Below are positions 15,650 to 24,090 of a DNA stretch of 64,000 bases, piece after piece. The notes under the pieces were generated by a model. It had not been told where the DNA came from. It ran no database searches and saw only the letters and a list, made by a program, of their open reading frames with translations. Made by a program: the position numbers and the translations under genes. Source of the stretch: Streptomyces sp. NBRC 110028 (GTDB lineage: Bacteria > Actinomycetota > Actinomycetes > Streptomycetales > Streptomycetaceae); NCBI RefSeq assembly GCF_001417735.1, contig NZ_BBUZ01000022.1, positions 186,001 through 250,000 of the forward strand, given 5' to 3'. How positions within the stretch are numbered: the stretch's first letter is position 1; every line of letters begins with the position of its first letter.

Positions 15650-17755
15650 ATGAGCCGTCGCTCCGGTCGTTCCAGCGGCCTGATCTCCCTGTGGGCCGAG
15701 GCGCAGCGGCAGCGTGAGGCGCAGGAGCGGGCGCGGGTGCGGCTGGAGCGGGAGGAGGAGCGGCGGCTGCGGGCCGCCGAGCGGGAGCGGGCGCGCGATC
15801 AGCGGGAGCGGCAGGCGGCGTACCGGCGGCAGCGTGAGGCGGACGCGCGGCGGCGCACGGAGGAACTGGACGCGCGGGTCGAGGCGTTGCGGTCGCTGCT
15901 GGTGGACGGGTGCCGGGTGGCGGCGTTCGGGCCGAGGGCGCTGACGCGGAGCGAGCGGGTCGAGCCGTTCGACCCGGGCGCGCTGGCCCGGCCCGTGCCG
16001 ATGCCGGACCAGCGGCACTACCAGCCGCAGGACGGCCGGCGGTTCGGGGCCGGGCGGCGGGTGCGGGAGGAGGCGCGGGAGCGGTACGAGCGGGACCGGC
16101 GGGCCGCGGAGGCGGCGGAGGCCGAGCGGCTGCGGCGGCTGGACGCGTACCACCGGCAGTACGAGCGGTGGGCCGCGCAGCGGCTCGCGGAGCTGCGGCG
16201 GCACAACGAGGGCGTGGCGGAGCTGGCCGCGGAGGTGCGGGCCGGTGATCCCGACGCGGTGGTGGAGTACTTCACGGCGGCGCTCTACCACTCCACGTAC
16301 ACCTCCGCGGTGTGGCCGGAGGGCCTTCCCCGGGAGGCGTCCGCCGCGTACGACCCGGCCGCGCGACAGCTCGTCCTGGACTGGGAGCTGCCGCGGTACG
16401 AGATCGTCCCGGCGATCAAGTCGGTGCGGTACATGCCCGGCGCCGACGAGGACCGGGAGACGGCACGCCCGGCCACGCGGCGCCGGGCGCTGTACCGGGA
16501 CGTGCTCGCGCAAGTCGTGCTGCTGGCGCTGCGCGACCTGTTCGCGGCGGACGAGGCGGGGGCGCTGGAGTCGGTCGCGCTGAACGGGTTCGTGGACGAC
16601 CACGATCCGGCGACGGGCCGCCGGGCCCGGATCGTCCTGGCGACCGTCACGGTGTCCCGTACGGACTTCGCCGAGCTGCGGCTGGAGCAGGTGAGCGCGG
16701 TGGACTGCCTGGTCGACGGCGTACGCGGCCGTCTGTCCGCCCGCCCCGACCAGCTCGTCGCCGTGACGCCCGGGCGGACGCCGGACGACGTCGGGTCCCC
16801 TGTCCTCACCCAGGGCGGGGGCGAGGAGCCGGATCTGCTCGCGATGGATCCGTTTCGCTTCGAGTCGCTGGTCGCGGACCTCTTCCGGGCCATGGGGATG
16901 CGGGCGGTGACGACCCGGCGCTCGAACGACGGCGGGGTGGACGTGGAGGCGGTGGACCCCACCCCGATCCGGGGCGGCCGGATCGTGGTGCAGGTGAAGC
17001 GCTACCGGGGCACGGTGCCGCCGACGGCGGTGCGCGATCTGTACGGCACGGTCCAGGGCTCCGGCGCGAACAAGGGCGTCCTGGTCACCACCTCGCGGTT
17101 CGGCCCCGGCTCGCACACCTTCGCCCACGGGAAGCCGCTGGAGCTGGTGTCCGGGGCGGAGCTGGTCGACCTGCTGCACCGGCATGGGCTGCGGGGCCGG
17201 CTGGGCGACGGGGCGGCCGCTGCCGGGGCAGGGGCCGCCGCTTCGCGGGCCGGCGCCGATGCGGCGCCGCCCGGTCACAACGTGCTGGGCATGTCGTGGT
17301 CGGGCGAGGTCGCCCTCGACGTCTGTGCCCTCGTCTGCGACGGCGGCCGGGTGCTGAGCGATGACCACTTCGTCTTCTTCAACAACCCCCGCACCCCCGA
17401 CGGCACCGTCAGCGCGCTGCCCGCCACCGCCCCCGACCGGGCGGCGGTCCGGGTCGCCTTCGACGCCCTGCCGCCCGAGGCCGACCGCCTCGTCCTCGCC
17501 GCGGCCGTCGACCCCGAGGTCGATCCCGGGGCGGACCTGTCCGGCTTCGCCGACGCCCGCATACGGCTCCTGGACGCGTCGGGCGCCGAACTCGGCCGGC
17601 TGGAGGTCTCCGACGGCCGCCCCGGCGAGACCGCCCTGGTCCTCGGCTCGTTCCGGCGCCGGGCGGGCGGCGACTGGGACTTCGTGGTCGGCGGCAAGGG
17701 CTATCCGGGCGGGCTGGAGGCGCTGGTGCGGGAGTACGGCATCGACGTCGCCTGA
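15650..17755 (+). CDS. Mrr-type restriction endonuclease fused to a TerD domain
   Basis: 701 residues. Residues 15-190 are an Arg/Glu-rich coiled coil. Residues about 399-515 form an Mrr_cat-type nuclease fold: FESLVADLF, then GGVDVEA and IVVQVKRYRG, giving the E...D...QxK metal site. Residues about 540-701 are a TerD domain (LDVCALVCDGG, HFVFFNN, then a GYPGGLEALVREYGIDV end), although its acidic loops are weaker than in the stand-alone TerD proteins. TerD-nuclease fusions are known from comparative studies of Ter stress systems and suggest DNA cleavage upon membrane or metal stress. ATG 15650 follows a G-rich tract. The gene stands alone between a terminator and a small hypothetical gene. 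Confidence 0.85.
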   Translation: MSRRSGRSSGLISLWAEAQRQREAQERARVRLEREEERRLRAAERERARDQRERQAAYRRQREADARRRTEELDARVEALRSLLVDGCRVAAFGPRALTRSERVEPFDPGALARPVPMPDQRHYQPQDGRRFGAGRRVREEARERYERDRRAAEAAEAERLRRLDAYHRQYERWAAQRLAELRRHNEGVAELAAEVRAGDPDAVVEYFTAALYHSTYTSAVWPEGLPREASAAYDPAARQLVLDWELPRYEIVPAIKSVRYMPGADEDRETARPATRRRALYRDVLAQVVLLALRDLFAADEAGALESVALNGFVDDHDPATGRRARIVLATVTVSRTDFAELRLEQVSAVDCLVDGVRGRLSARPDQLVAVTPGRTPDDVGSPVLTQGGGEEPDLLAMDPFRFESLVADLFRAMGMRAVTTRRSNDGGVDVEAVDPTPIRGGRIVVQVKRYRGTVPPTAVRDLYGTVQGSGANKGVLVTTSRFGPGSHTFAHGKPLELVSGAELVDLLHRHGLRGRLGDGAAAAGAGAAASRAGADAAPPGHNVLGMSWSGEVALDVCALVCDGGRVLSDDHFVFFNNPRTPDGTVSALPATAPDRAAVRVAFDALPPEADRLVLAAAVDPEVDPGADLSGFADARIRLLDASGAELGRLEVSDGRPGETALVLGSFRRRAGGDWDFVVGGKGYPGGLEALVREYGIDVA

Positions 17756-17825
17756 CCGTGACGCGCGGCGGAACACTCGGGGAGTGGGTGTCGCGGGCAC
17801 GGCTTCATCCGACATACTGCCGGGC

Positions 17826-18392
17826 GTGGAGCAGCGCATAGGTCCGATCACCCCGCCCGTACCCGCCGCAGGGACCGATCCGGGGCACATCCCCGGCCTG
17901 ACGCCCCCGCCCCCGGACGAGACCGAGGAGGTGACGACGGAGGCGAGGACGGCCACGGAGGAGGCCCCGGAAGCCCCTGCGGAGGCCGCCGGCCAGCCCG
18001 TTGACGACGTCGGCGCCGACGACGCCGGTCCGGAATCGGAGGACGAGGCGGACGAGGCGGACGAGGCGGAGGAGCAGGCCGAAGACGGGGACGGGGACGG
18101 GGACGGGCCGGTCTTCGAGGTCTCCGACCGCCGCGGCTCGATCACCGCCAAGCGCTCCGGTGTGGTCTTCCAGCTCGACGGCGAGACCGCCGAGTTCTCG
18201 TGGGACGAGATCGGCGCGGTGGAGATCGACACCCCCCGCTTCGGCCGCCGTTTCGGCGTCACCGTCTACACGACCGCCAAGCGCTGGTACACCGCCGACG
18301 TGGAGGCTCCGGCCCGCGGCGCGCTCAAGGAGTGGACGGCGAAGCTGGACGAGGTCCTGGACGCGTACTTCGAGGACACCGCGGCGCAGTAG
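17826..18392 (+). CDS. Conserved hypothetical protein with acidic linker
   Basis: 188 residues from GTG 17826. The N-terminus starts EQRIGPITPPVPAAG. A highly acidic low-complexity region follows (residues 30-100, DEADEADEAEEQAEDGDGDG). The C-terminal half (about 100-185) looks like a compact beta-rich domain: GSITAKRSGVVFQLDGETAE, then IGAVEIDTPRFGRRFGV and RWYTADVEAP. The last segment resembles PH-like folds, which is inference. No ribosome site is evident, and CATACT lies about 10 nt upstream, so a leaderless transcript is possible. It converges on the lipoprotein gene with only 14 nt between them. Confidence 0.75.
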   Translation: MEQRIGPITPPVPAAGTDPGHIPGLTPPPPDETEEVTTEARTATEEAPEAPAEAAGQPVDDVGADDAGPESEDEADEADEAEEQAEDGDGDGDGPVFEVSDRRGSITAKRSGVVFQLDGETAEFSWDEIGAVEIDTPRFGRRFGVTVYTTAKRWYTADVEAPARGALKEWTAKLDEVLDAYFEDTAAQ

Positions 18393-18406
18393 CGGGCCGC
18401 GTCACC

Positions 18407-19489
18407 TCACGGCACGCGCCAGCCGAACTGGTGGGCTCCCCTGCCCTCGCCCCTGAAGGTGACCGCGACCGGCTGGTCGCCCTCGGGCATGAGGTGGACC
18501 GAGCACATGGTGAGCGAGGACTTCGGCTTCAGCCGGGTGTGGGCCACGGCGCTGCGGCAGCCCTCGATCCCGTTGCCCGGGGCGGAGAAGTCCATGAAGG
18601 TCGTCGGCCGCAGCTGCTGTCCGCTCGCGGTGCTGACCCCGACGTTGTCCTGCATGGTGGGCAGCAACACGTGTGCGCCGGTGTTCCGGTACCGGAGGGT
18701 GACGTAGTACGGGGTCATCTTCTTCTGGTCCGCGCTCAGCTGGAAGCGGCTCAGGTCCCCGATGTCGCCCTTGCGCACGCCGGTCAGGGTGACGGTCATC
18801 GGGACGTCGCGGTTGTCGTCCTGCCACATGGCGTCGGCGGACCGGCCGACCGTCATCAGGCCGTTGGTGCCCGCGTAGCCCTCGCCGTCGCCGATCTTCC
18901 AGGTCAGGGCGCCGCTCGCCTCGTCGGTGTAGGAGACGATCGCGGGCGTCCGGGCCTTGGGCAGCATGACGATCCGGCACGCCTTCCCCGTACGGCCCGG
19001 GGCCAGCGTCGCGGGGCCGGACTTGTCGCACTCCTTGGGCACGGCCGACTCGGTGGCCAGCGGGTTCGTGTTCATGAGCGCGATCGGCCGGCCGGGGGTT
19101 CCGTCGGCGAGGGTGATCGTGAAGTTGTTCTCCGGGTCGGGCCGGTCCAGCGTCTCCTCACCGGTGTTGGTGTAGGAGACGGTGAGGTAGAAGGGCACCA
19201 TCCCGTCGACGTCGCTGTCGAGCCGCACCCGTTCCAGGTCCGACTCCTTGCCCTGGACCAGCCGTTCGGGCGCCACCTTCAGCCGCCGCGTGCGGTCCCG
19301 GTCCGTCCAGGCGGCCTTCTTCGCGGCGGTCTCCATCGGCAGCGGGGGCGCGGGCGACGCCTTGTCCGGCTTCTTCGCCGCGTCCGCCGCCCCGCCGCCG
19401 CTCCCGGCGAAGCCACCGCACCCCGTGGCGAGCAGCGCCAGCGCGCCCGCTACCGCGATCGCACCGGCCGTCCTCATGCGCACCGGCAT
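18407..19489 (-). CDS. Secreted lipoprotein of unknown function
   Basis: 360 residues. The signal peptide ends in a clear lipobox (LLATGC, Cys about residue 24), followed by a Gly/Ala/Lys-rich linker. The mature part contains two similar halves: each has a strand pattern xxPYYVTLRYRNTG or VPFYLTVSYTNTGEE, and a Cys pair (ECDK...ACRI; GCRS...MCSV). This suggests an internal duplication of an Ig-like beta-sandwich. It is anchored to the outer face of the membrane. ATG 19489 has a GGGGG tract 4 nt upstream. No enzyme motif was seen. Confidence 0.8.
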   Translation of the reverse strand: MPVRMRTAGAIAVAGALALLATGCGGFAGSGGGAADAAKKPDKASPAPPLPMETAAKKAAWTDRDRTRRLKVAPERLVQGKESDLERVRLDSDVDGMVPFYLTVSYTNTGEETLDRPDPENNFTITLADGTPGRPIALMNTNPLATESAVPKECDKSGPATLAPGRTGKACRIVMLPKARTPAIVSYTDEASGALTWKIGDGEGYAGTNGLMTVGRSADAMWQDDNRDVPMTVTLTGVRKGDIGDLSRFQLSADQKKMTPYYVTLRYRNTGAHVLLPTMQDNVGVSTASGQQLRPTTFMDFSAPGNGIEGCRSAVAHTRLKPKSSLTMCSVHLMPEGDQPVAVTFRGEGRGAHQFGWRVP

Positions 19490-20141
19490 GTGTCCCCCGT
19501 TGTTCGTGTTCTTCCGCGCTGTCCGCGTCCGGTGTCACCGTCCTCGACGGCCCCGACAGCGTAGAACGCCGCTCCACCGGGGCTCACATGGGCTTACGTC
19601 GCGATTCGAACCCGGAATGGTAAGGGCCGCGTAATGGCCGCGCTCGCCCGTATCCGGCGCGGCGGGGGCGGAATACGCCTACCTCAACGTCCGCCGCTCG
19701 GCCCAACCCGCCCGGAGCGGTCCTCCAGGGCGAACTCCATTGCGACATCGCCGTGGCCCTCGTCCGCCCATCCGAATTCATCACCTTTCAAGCCAGCCGA
19801 CCATCGACCAGTTGATGTCATAGCGTTACCATCATCCCGCAACCTGCTGCGGCTTCGTGGCGTAGGGAATCTCGTCGGAGACGCATCGATCACCCCGCGG
19901 CACCCGTCGCCGCCCAGCCGACCGACCGTGAGGTACACGGCTCCCTCCGTGGATCCCCTACCGGGCCTCCCCAGTCCTCCAGCCCGCGGCCAGGATCTGG
20001 TCCGCCCCCCCCTGAAAGTGACCCGCTTTTGATCACCTCGCATCCCGTTCCGGCCGCCACAGCCGCCCCCTACCAGGCATCCGTCGTGTCTCCCGCGCCC
20101 TGCGCGCACATCGTCCTCCGGCCGCATCTGGGGAGGGCGCG
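19490..20141. other. 652-bp gene-poor region before the terpene locus
   Basis: Divergent upstream region of the lipoprotein and terpene cyclase genes. Base composition is visibly less GC-rich around 19790-19850 (for example CATCACCTTTCAAGC, GATGTCATAGCG). No convincing gene, RNA or repeat was found. A stretch near 20019 (GAAAGTGACCCGCTTTTGAT) contains AAAG/CTTT half-sites that could be an operator. Confidence 0.5.
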
Positions 20142-21194
20142 ATGAGTGCTTCCGCCCTGGGCGCCGTCGCCGAGGTGTCCGTCTCGGTCCGTGACGCCGT
20201 GCTGCCTCACTGGCCGCTGCCTCTCAAGAGCGAGGTGAACCCGCTGCTGCCGCAGGCCGGGGACGACCACCTCGCCTGGCTGAAACGCTTCGGCCTCGTC
20301 GCACCCGAGTGCCGAACCGTTCCACTACACGTACACGAAGTCGCCTCGTACGCCTTCCCCCACGCCGGCCAGGACGTCCTGAACCTGCTGACCGACTGGA
20401 CCGGCTGGTTCTTCCACTTCGACGACTTCCTCGACGAAGGACCGGCCGGCAACGCCCCCGACCTCGCCCGCACCCTGATCGACTGCGCCGTGGGACGGCC
20501 CGACGGCAGCCCCTCCCCGCCCCCTGGGGCCGGTGTCGAGCCGTCCGTCCTCGAGTGCACCCGCCAGGCATACGAGGATCTGTACGCGCGCACCCGGTGC
20601 AGGATGTCCCCCGCCCAGCTGCGGGTCTTCGACGCCCACATGGACGCCTACTTCGAGGCGCTGATCGAGGAAGCGGCCAACCGGCACCGCAACACGCCGC
20701 CCGGCCTGAGCGACTACTGCCGCATCCGGCGCTTTACCGGCCCCGCGCCCCCGCAGACCGACCTGATCGAGCTGGCAGAATCAGTCCGCCTGCCCTACGC
20801 GTTCTACGACTCGGCGGAGTTCCACGAACTCATCAACGCCGCGTCCGACATCGCGTCCTGGTCCAACGACGTCTTCTCCGCCGCGAAGGAACAGGCCCGC
20901 GGCGACATGCACAACCTGGTACTCGTCCTCGCCCGCCAGAACGCCGTGCCGCTCACGGACGCGGCCCTGCAGGCCGTGGCCATGATCCGCGCCCGGCTGC
21001 AGGCCATGGAGGACACCGCCGCGCGCACCCTCCAGCACCAGCGCGACGCGGCCGCATCTCCCACCGCCTGCGCGGCACTTGAGCAGTGGATCAACGGCCT
21101 GCGCTGCTACCTCGCCCACTGCGCCTGGTATGTGGACCACACCCGGTACGGGACGCAGAACGACGCCGGCCATGCACGTGGGGGCGCGTCATGA
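20142..21194 (+). CDS. Class I terpene cyclase (sesquiterpene-type)
   Basis: 350 residues, usual for bacterial class I terpene synthases. Metal motif DDFLD lies near residue 92 in FHFDDFLDEG. The NSE triad appears as NDVFSAAKE near residue 242. The pyrophosphate-sensor Arg is in CRIRRFTG, and the C-terminal RY pair is in DHTRYG. It would ionise a prenyl diphosphate in the cytoplasm; the product cannot be told from sequence. Start ATG 20142 has GGAGGG upstream. Its stop overlaps the start of a P450 gene as ATGA, a classic terpene cyclase-P450 pair, but that P450 is broken, so only the bare hydrocarbon or alcohol is expected from this locus. Confidence 0.92.
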   Translation: MSASALGAVAEVSVSVRDAVLPHWPLPLKSEVNPLLPQAGDDHLAWLKRFGLVAPECRTVPLHVHEVASYAFPHAGQDVLNLLTDWTGWFFHFDDFLDEGPAGNAPDLARTLIDCAVGRPDGSPSPPPGAGVEPSVLECTRQAYEDLYARTRCRMSPAQLRVFDAHMDAYFEALIEEAANRHRNTPPGLSDYCRIRRFTGPAPPQTDLIELAESVRLPYAFYDSAEFHELINAASDIASWSNDVFSAAKEQARGDMHNLVLVLARQNAVPLTDAALQAVAMIRARLQAMEDTAARTLQHQRDAAASPTACAALEQWINGLRCYLAHCAWYVDHTRYGTQNDAGHARGGAS

Positions 21195-21382
21195 CCGCCC
21201 CCACACCGAGCGCCCGGGTGCCGCTCGCCGACCACGGGCTGCCGCTGCTCGGGCACCTTGTGCCGATGCTGCGCGCCCCCGGCCTGTTCGCCGCGGCCGC
21301 CCAGACCGGCGAGGTGGTACGGGTCCAGCTCGGCCCCAGGTCCCTGTACTTCGTCACCTCTCCCCGGATGACACACTCCTAG
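21191..21382 (+). pseudogene. N-terminal remnant of a cytochrome P450
   Basis: Only 63 residues remain. The start MTAPTPSARVPLADHGLPLL followed by GHLVPMLRAPGLF and LYFVTSPRMTH is the standard proline-rich N-terminus and first strands of an actinobacterial P450. The frame ends at TAG 21380-21382. No I-helix, ExxR or heme-cysteine motif is present in any frame before the next gene at 21627. The start overlaps the terpene cyclase stop by 4 nt, so it was the co-translated tailoring enzyme. About 85 percent of the gene has been deleted. Confidence 0.85.
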
Positions 21383-21626
21383 CCGGGATCAACTCCCGGC
21401 AGGTCTCCCACACATCCGGCCCGACCATCTCCCCGGCCCATTCACCCCGCATGCCTACAAGACTGGCCCCGGCTCCACCGAGCCGGGGCCAAAGCGCCGA
21501 GATCTTCAGCAGTCTTCCAGGGGTGTCCACCGGCTCTCGGCATGGGCACGCTCGTGCGCCCCTTGCCGGTACGGGACTTGGGCTACCGTGAGGGTCGCGC
21601 GCAGCCAGTCGAGAGGGCCGAGGAAC

Positions 21627-22058
21627 GTGACCGTGGACCGCCCGCACACCGTGACCGTCGCCGGCGTCATCGTCGACGAGCGGGACCGGGCGCTGTTGAT
21701 CAAGCGCCGGGGCAGCAGCACCTGGGAGCCGCCGGGCGGGGCGCTGGGCCCGGACGAGACCATTCCCGACGCCCTGCGGAGCGAACTGCTGGAGGAGACC
21801 GGCGTCAAGATCGCCCTCCCGGCGGCCCTGACCGGCGTCTACAAGGACATGAACGGCCTGGCCGTCTCCCTCGTCTTCCGCTGCCGGGCCCTCGACGGGA
21901 CCCCCGCCACCGGCCCCCGCACCCGGGCCTGGCGCTGGGCGACCCGGGCGGAGGTGCCGGACCTGGCGTCCGAGGCGTACGCGGCCCGCATCCTGGACGC
22001 GCTCGACACCGCCGCCCCGCCCTCCGTGCGCGCCCACGACGGCACGCGTCTGCTCTAG
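21627..22058 (+). CDS. NUDIX hydrolase
   Basis: 143 residues. The NUDIX box starts at GALGPDE and ends ELLEETGV: the G-x5-E and EE-x-G parts are intact. The residue that is normally Arg before the first catalytic Glu is Ser (RSELLEETG), a departure from GX5EX7REUXEEXGU. It probably hydrolyses a nucleoside diphosphate derivative; substrate unknown. GTG 21627 follows CCGAGGAAC. Its TAG stop is part of the CTAG end of an adjoining MITE, so the last codons abut the element. It shares no operon with its neighbours. Confidence 0.85.
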   Translation: MTVDRPHTVTVAGVIVDERDRALLIKRRGSSTWEPPGGALGPDETIPDALRSELLEETGVKIALPAALTGVYKDMNGLAVSLVFRCRALDGTPATGPRTRAWRWATRAEVPDLASEAYAARILDALDTAAPPSVRAHDGTRLL

Positions 22059-22248
22059 TGCCGCGTCAGTCAGGGTTTGCCCGGTAGCGAGGCGTCCTGG
22101 TGCGGTCAGCTGCAAGGCGCCGGATCGGCCTCGCGGGGGCACCTCCCGGACGGAGTCTGGGGGCGGGCCTACTCGGCTGATTCGGCAACGCCGCAGATGG
22201 CCGTGCCAGGGCGGCGAGCGGGGCGAACCTTGGCTGACGCGGCACTAG
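22055..22248. mobile_element. MITE copy A (194 bp, terminal inverted repeats)
   Basis: Ends are CTAGTGCCGCGTCAG and CTGACGCGGCACTAG, perfect 15-bp inverted termini that continue imperfectly for about 28 bp. The interior has no gene. An inverted copy lies at 33878-34044. Copy A has a 27-bp net insertion, which contains GGGGGCACCTCCC (22135-22164), a short palindromic repeat common in Streptomyces. The CTAG ends suggest mobilisation by an IS5-type transposase that targets CTAG/TA. It supplies the TAG stop codons of both flanking convergent genes. Confidence 0.85.
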
Positions 22249-23147
22249 GGGGTGTCCGCCGGGATGAGGCGGGCCAGCTCCGTGGCGACCGCCTGGGCCG
22301 CGGGGCTGGTCCAGCGGCGGCGGGCGTGGGTCAGCTGGACCGGGACCGGGGGGATGCCGGGGCCGTGGACCTCGGCCAGCGTGCCGTCGGCCAGCTGGCG
22401 CCTCACCGTGGCCCGCGGGAGCAGGGTGAGGCCGAGACCGGCGGCGACGCAGGAGCGGGCGGCCTCGATGCTGCCGAAGCGGGTGAGGCGGGGCGGTGGG
22501 CCGGGGAGGGTGCGGAGGGTGCGCACCAGGTGGTCGCTGTACGAGCAGCCCTCCTCGTGGACGAAGAAGCTCTGCCGGGCCAGCTCGGCCCAGCCCACCG
22601 TGCGGCCCGCGAACGGGTGGCCGGGGGCGGCGAGGTAGACGAGGGGTTCGCGGGCGAGGGGGCGGGCGGTGAGGTCGGCGTGGTCGACCCGCTGCTCCAG
22701 CAGGAGCGCGAGGTCCAGGCGGCCCGCGCGCAGCCCCTCGATGGCGGCGGCGCTGCCCGCCGGGTGCAGGTTCAGCTCGATGCCGGGATGGCTGCGGGCG
22801 AGCGAGGCGATCACGCGGGGCAGCCGGGCGGCGCACAGGGACTCGCCCGCGCCGAGGGCGACCTGCCCTTCCGGGGTGCCGTGGGCCCCGGCGACGCCCG
22901 CGGCGGCCGCGCGCAGCCGGGCCTCGGCGTCGAGGACGTCCTCAGCCTCGGTGAGCAGCCGCCGCCCGGCACTGGTGGGAACGGCGCCGGTGGGCAGCCG
23001 GTCGAACAGGCGGGTGCCCAGCTCCCGTTCCAGGGTGCGGACCTGGACGGTGACCGTGGACTGGGCGAGATGCAGCTCGGCGGCGGTGGCGGTGAAGCTC
23101 CCGGTCCTCGCCAGGGCCGCGAACGTCCGCAGGAGTCTGGTGTCCAT
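22245..23147 (-). CDS. LysR family transcriptional regulator
   Basis: 300 residues. The N-terminal winged helix reads LLRTFAALARTGSFTATAAE then LHLAQSTVTVQVRTLERELG. A periplasmic-binding-protein-like effector domain fills residues 90-295. It is divergent from the PhzF/alcohol dehydrogenase operon with an 85-bp gap, the usual arrangement for a LysR gene and its target. ATG 23147 was preferred over upstream starts because the HTH begins right after it. Its TAG stop is created by the end of the MITE. The effector is unknown. Confidence 0.9.
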   Translation of the reverse strand: MDTRLLRTFAALARTGSFTATAAELHLAQSTVTVQVRTLERELGTRLFDRLPTGAVPTSAGRRLLTEAEDVLDAEARLRAAAAGVAGAHGTPEGQVALGAGESLCAARLPRVIASLARSHPGIELNLHPAGSAAAIEGLRAGRLDLALLLEQRVDHADLTARPLAREPLVYLAAPGHPFAGRTVGWAELARQSFFVHEEGCSYSDHLVRTLRTLPGPPPRLTRFGSIEAARSCVAAGLGLTLLPRATVRRQLADGTLAEVHGPGIPPVPVQLTHARRRWTSPAAQAVATELARLIPADTP

Positions 23148-23232
23148 CACGAGCAGAGTATCGGGTTTTCCGATGGAGGCCAGCGAAAGGAATCGTTGGA
23201 CGCGATGGCCGCCCGGTGGAAGCGTGGACGCC

Positions 23233-24090
23233 ATGACCGAGGTACTGCGCTACTCCGCCTTCACCACCGACCCTTCCGGCGGCAACCCCGCCGGTGTGGT
23301 CCTCGACGCCACGACGCTCGACGAGGCCGCCATGACGGCGCTGGCCGCCGAGGTCGGGTACTCCGAGACCGCGTTCCTGACCGCACACGACGAGACCCGG
23401 CGCCGCTACCGGGTGCGGTACTTCAGCCCGCGCGCCGAGGTCGCCTTCTGCGGGCACGCCACCGTCGCCACCGCCGTCGCCCTCGCCGAGCGGGACGGCC
23501 CCGGCGAGCTGGTCTTCGACACGGCGGCGGGCGAGGTCCGCGTGACGACGAGCACGGACGGCGGCGGGGCGCCCCGCGCCACCCTCACCTCCGTCCCCGC
23601 CCGGACGCGTCCCGCCGACGAGGACACCGAGATCGCGCCCGCGCTGGCGGCGCTGCGCTGGTCCTCGGGCGACCTCGATCCGGCTCTGCCCCCGCACGTC
23701 GCGTTCGCGGGCAACGACCACCTGATCCTCGCCGCCGCCACCCGGGACCGGCTCGCGGACCTGGCGTACGACTTCGGCGCGCTGGAGGAGCTGATGCGGC
23801 GGCACGGCTGGACCACCGTGCATCTGGTGCACCGCCCGGACCCGGACCGGCTCGACTTCCACGCCCGTGACCCGTTCCCGGTCGGCGGTGTCGTGGAGGA
23901 CCCGGCCACCGGCGCCGCGGCCGCCGCGTTCGGCGGCTATCTGCGCGCGAACGGCCTGGTCACGGAGGCGTCCCGGGTCCGGATCCGGCGGGGCGAGGAC
24001 ATGGGGCGGCCCAGCGAACTGCTGGTGGACATCGACCCCGACGACACCCGTGTCCGCGTCAGCGGCCACGCCGTGAGGATCCCCGCATGA
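23233..24090 (+). CDS. PhzF family isomerase/epimerase-like protein
   Basis: 285 residues. PhzF hallmarks are visible: the N-terminal YSAFTTDPSGGNPAGVV, the catalytic Glu in GYSETAFL (about residue 45), the CGHATVATA turn, and VEDPATGAAAAAFGGYL in the second domain. PhzF-fold enzymes catalyse proton shifts; in phenazine pathways they isomerise DHHA, but most genomic members have unknown substrates and no phenazine genes are present here. Start ATG 23233 directly follows the LysR intergenic region. The stop overlaps the next gene as ATGA. Confidence 0.9.
   Translation: MTEVLRYSAFTTDPSGGNPAGVVLDATTLDEAAMTALAAEVGYSETAFLTAHDETRRRYRVRYFSPRAEVAFCGHATVATAVALAERDGPGELVFDTAAGEVRVTTSTDGGGAPRATLTSVPARTRPADEDTEIAPALAALRWSSGDLDPALPPHVAFAGNDHLILAAATRDRLADLAYDFGALEELMRRHGWTTVHLVHRPDPDRLDFHARDPFPVGGVVEDPATGAAAAAFGGYLRANGLVTEASRVRIRRGEDMGRPSELLVDIDPDDTRVRVSGHAVRIPA

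Noticed and set aside
19595..19625. tRNA-like T-arm (GGTTCGAATCGCG on the minus strand)
   Set aside because: The T-stem does not pair properly, and no acceptor or anticodon arm is found at the right distances.
19684..20127. Possible 147-codon minus-strand gene before the terpene cyclase
   Set aside because: Poor third-position bias, no recognisable domain and no ribosome site; kept only as part of the gene-poor region.
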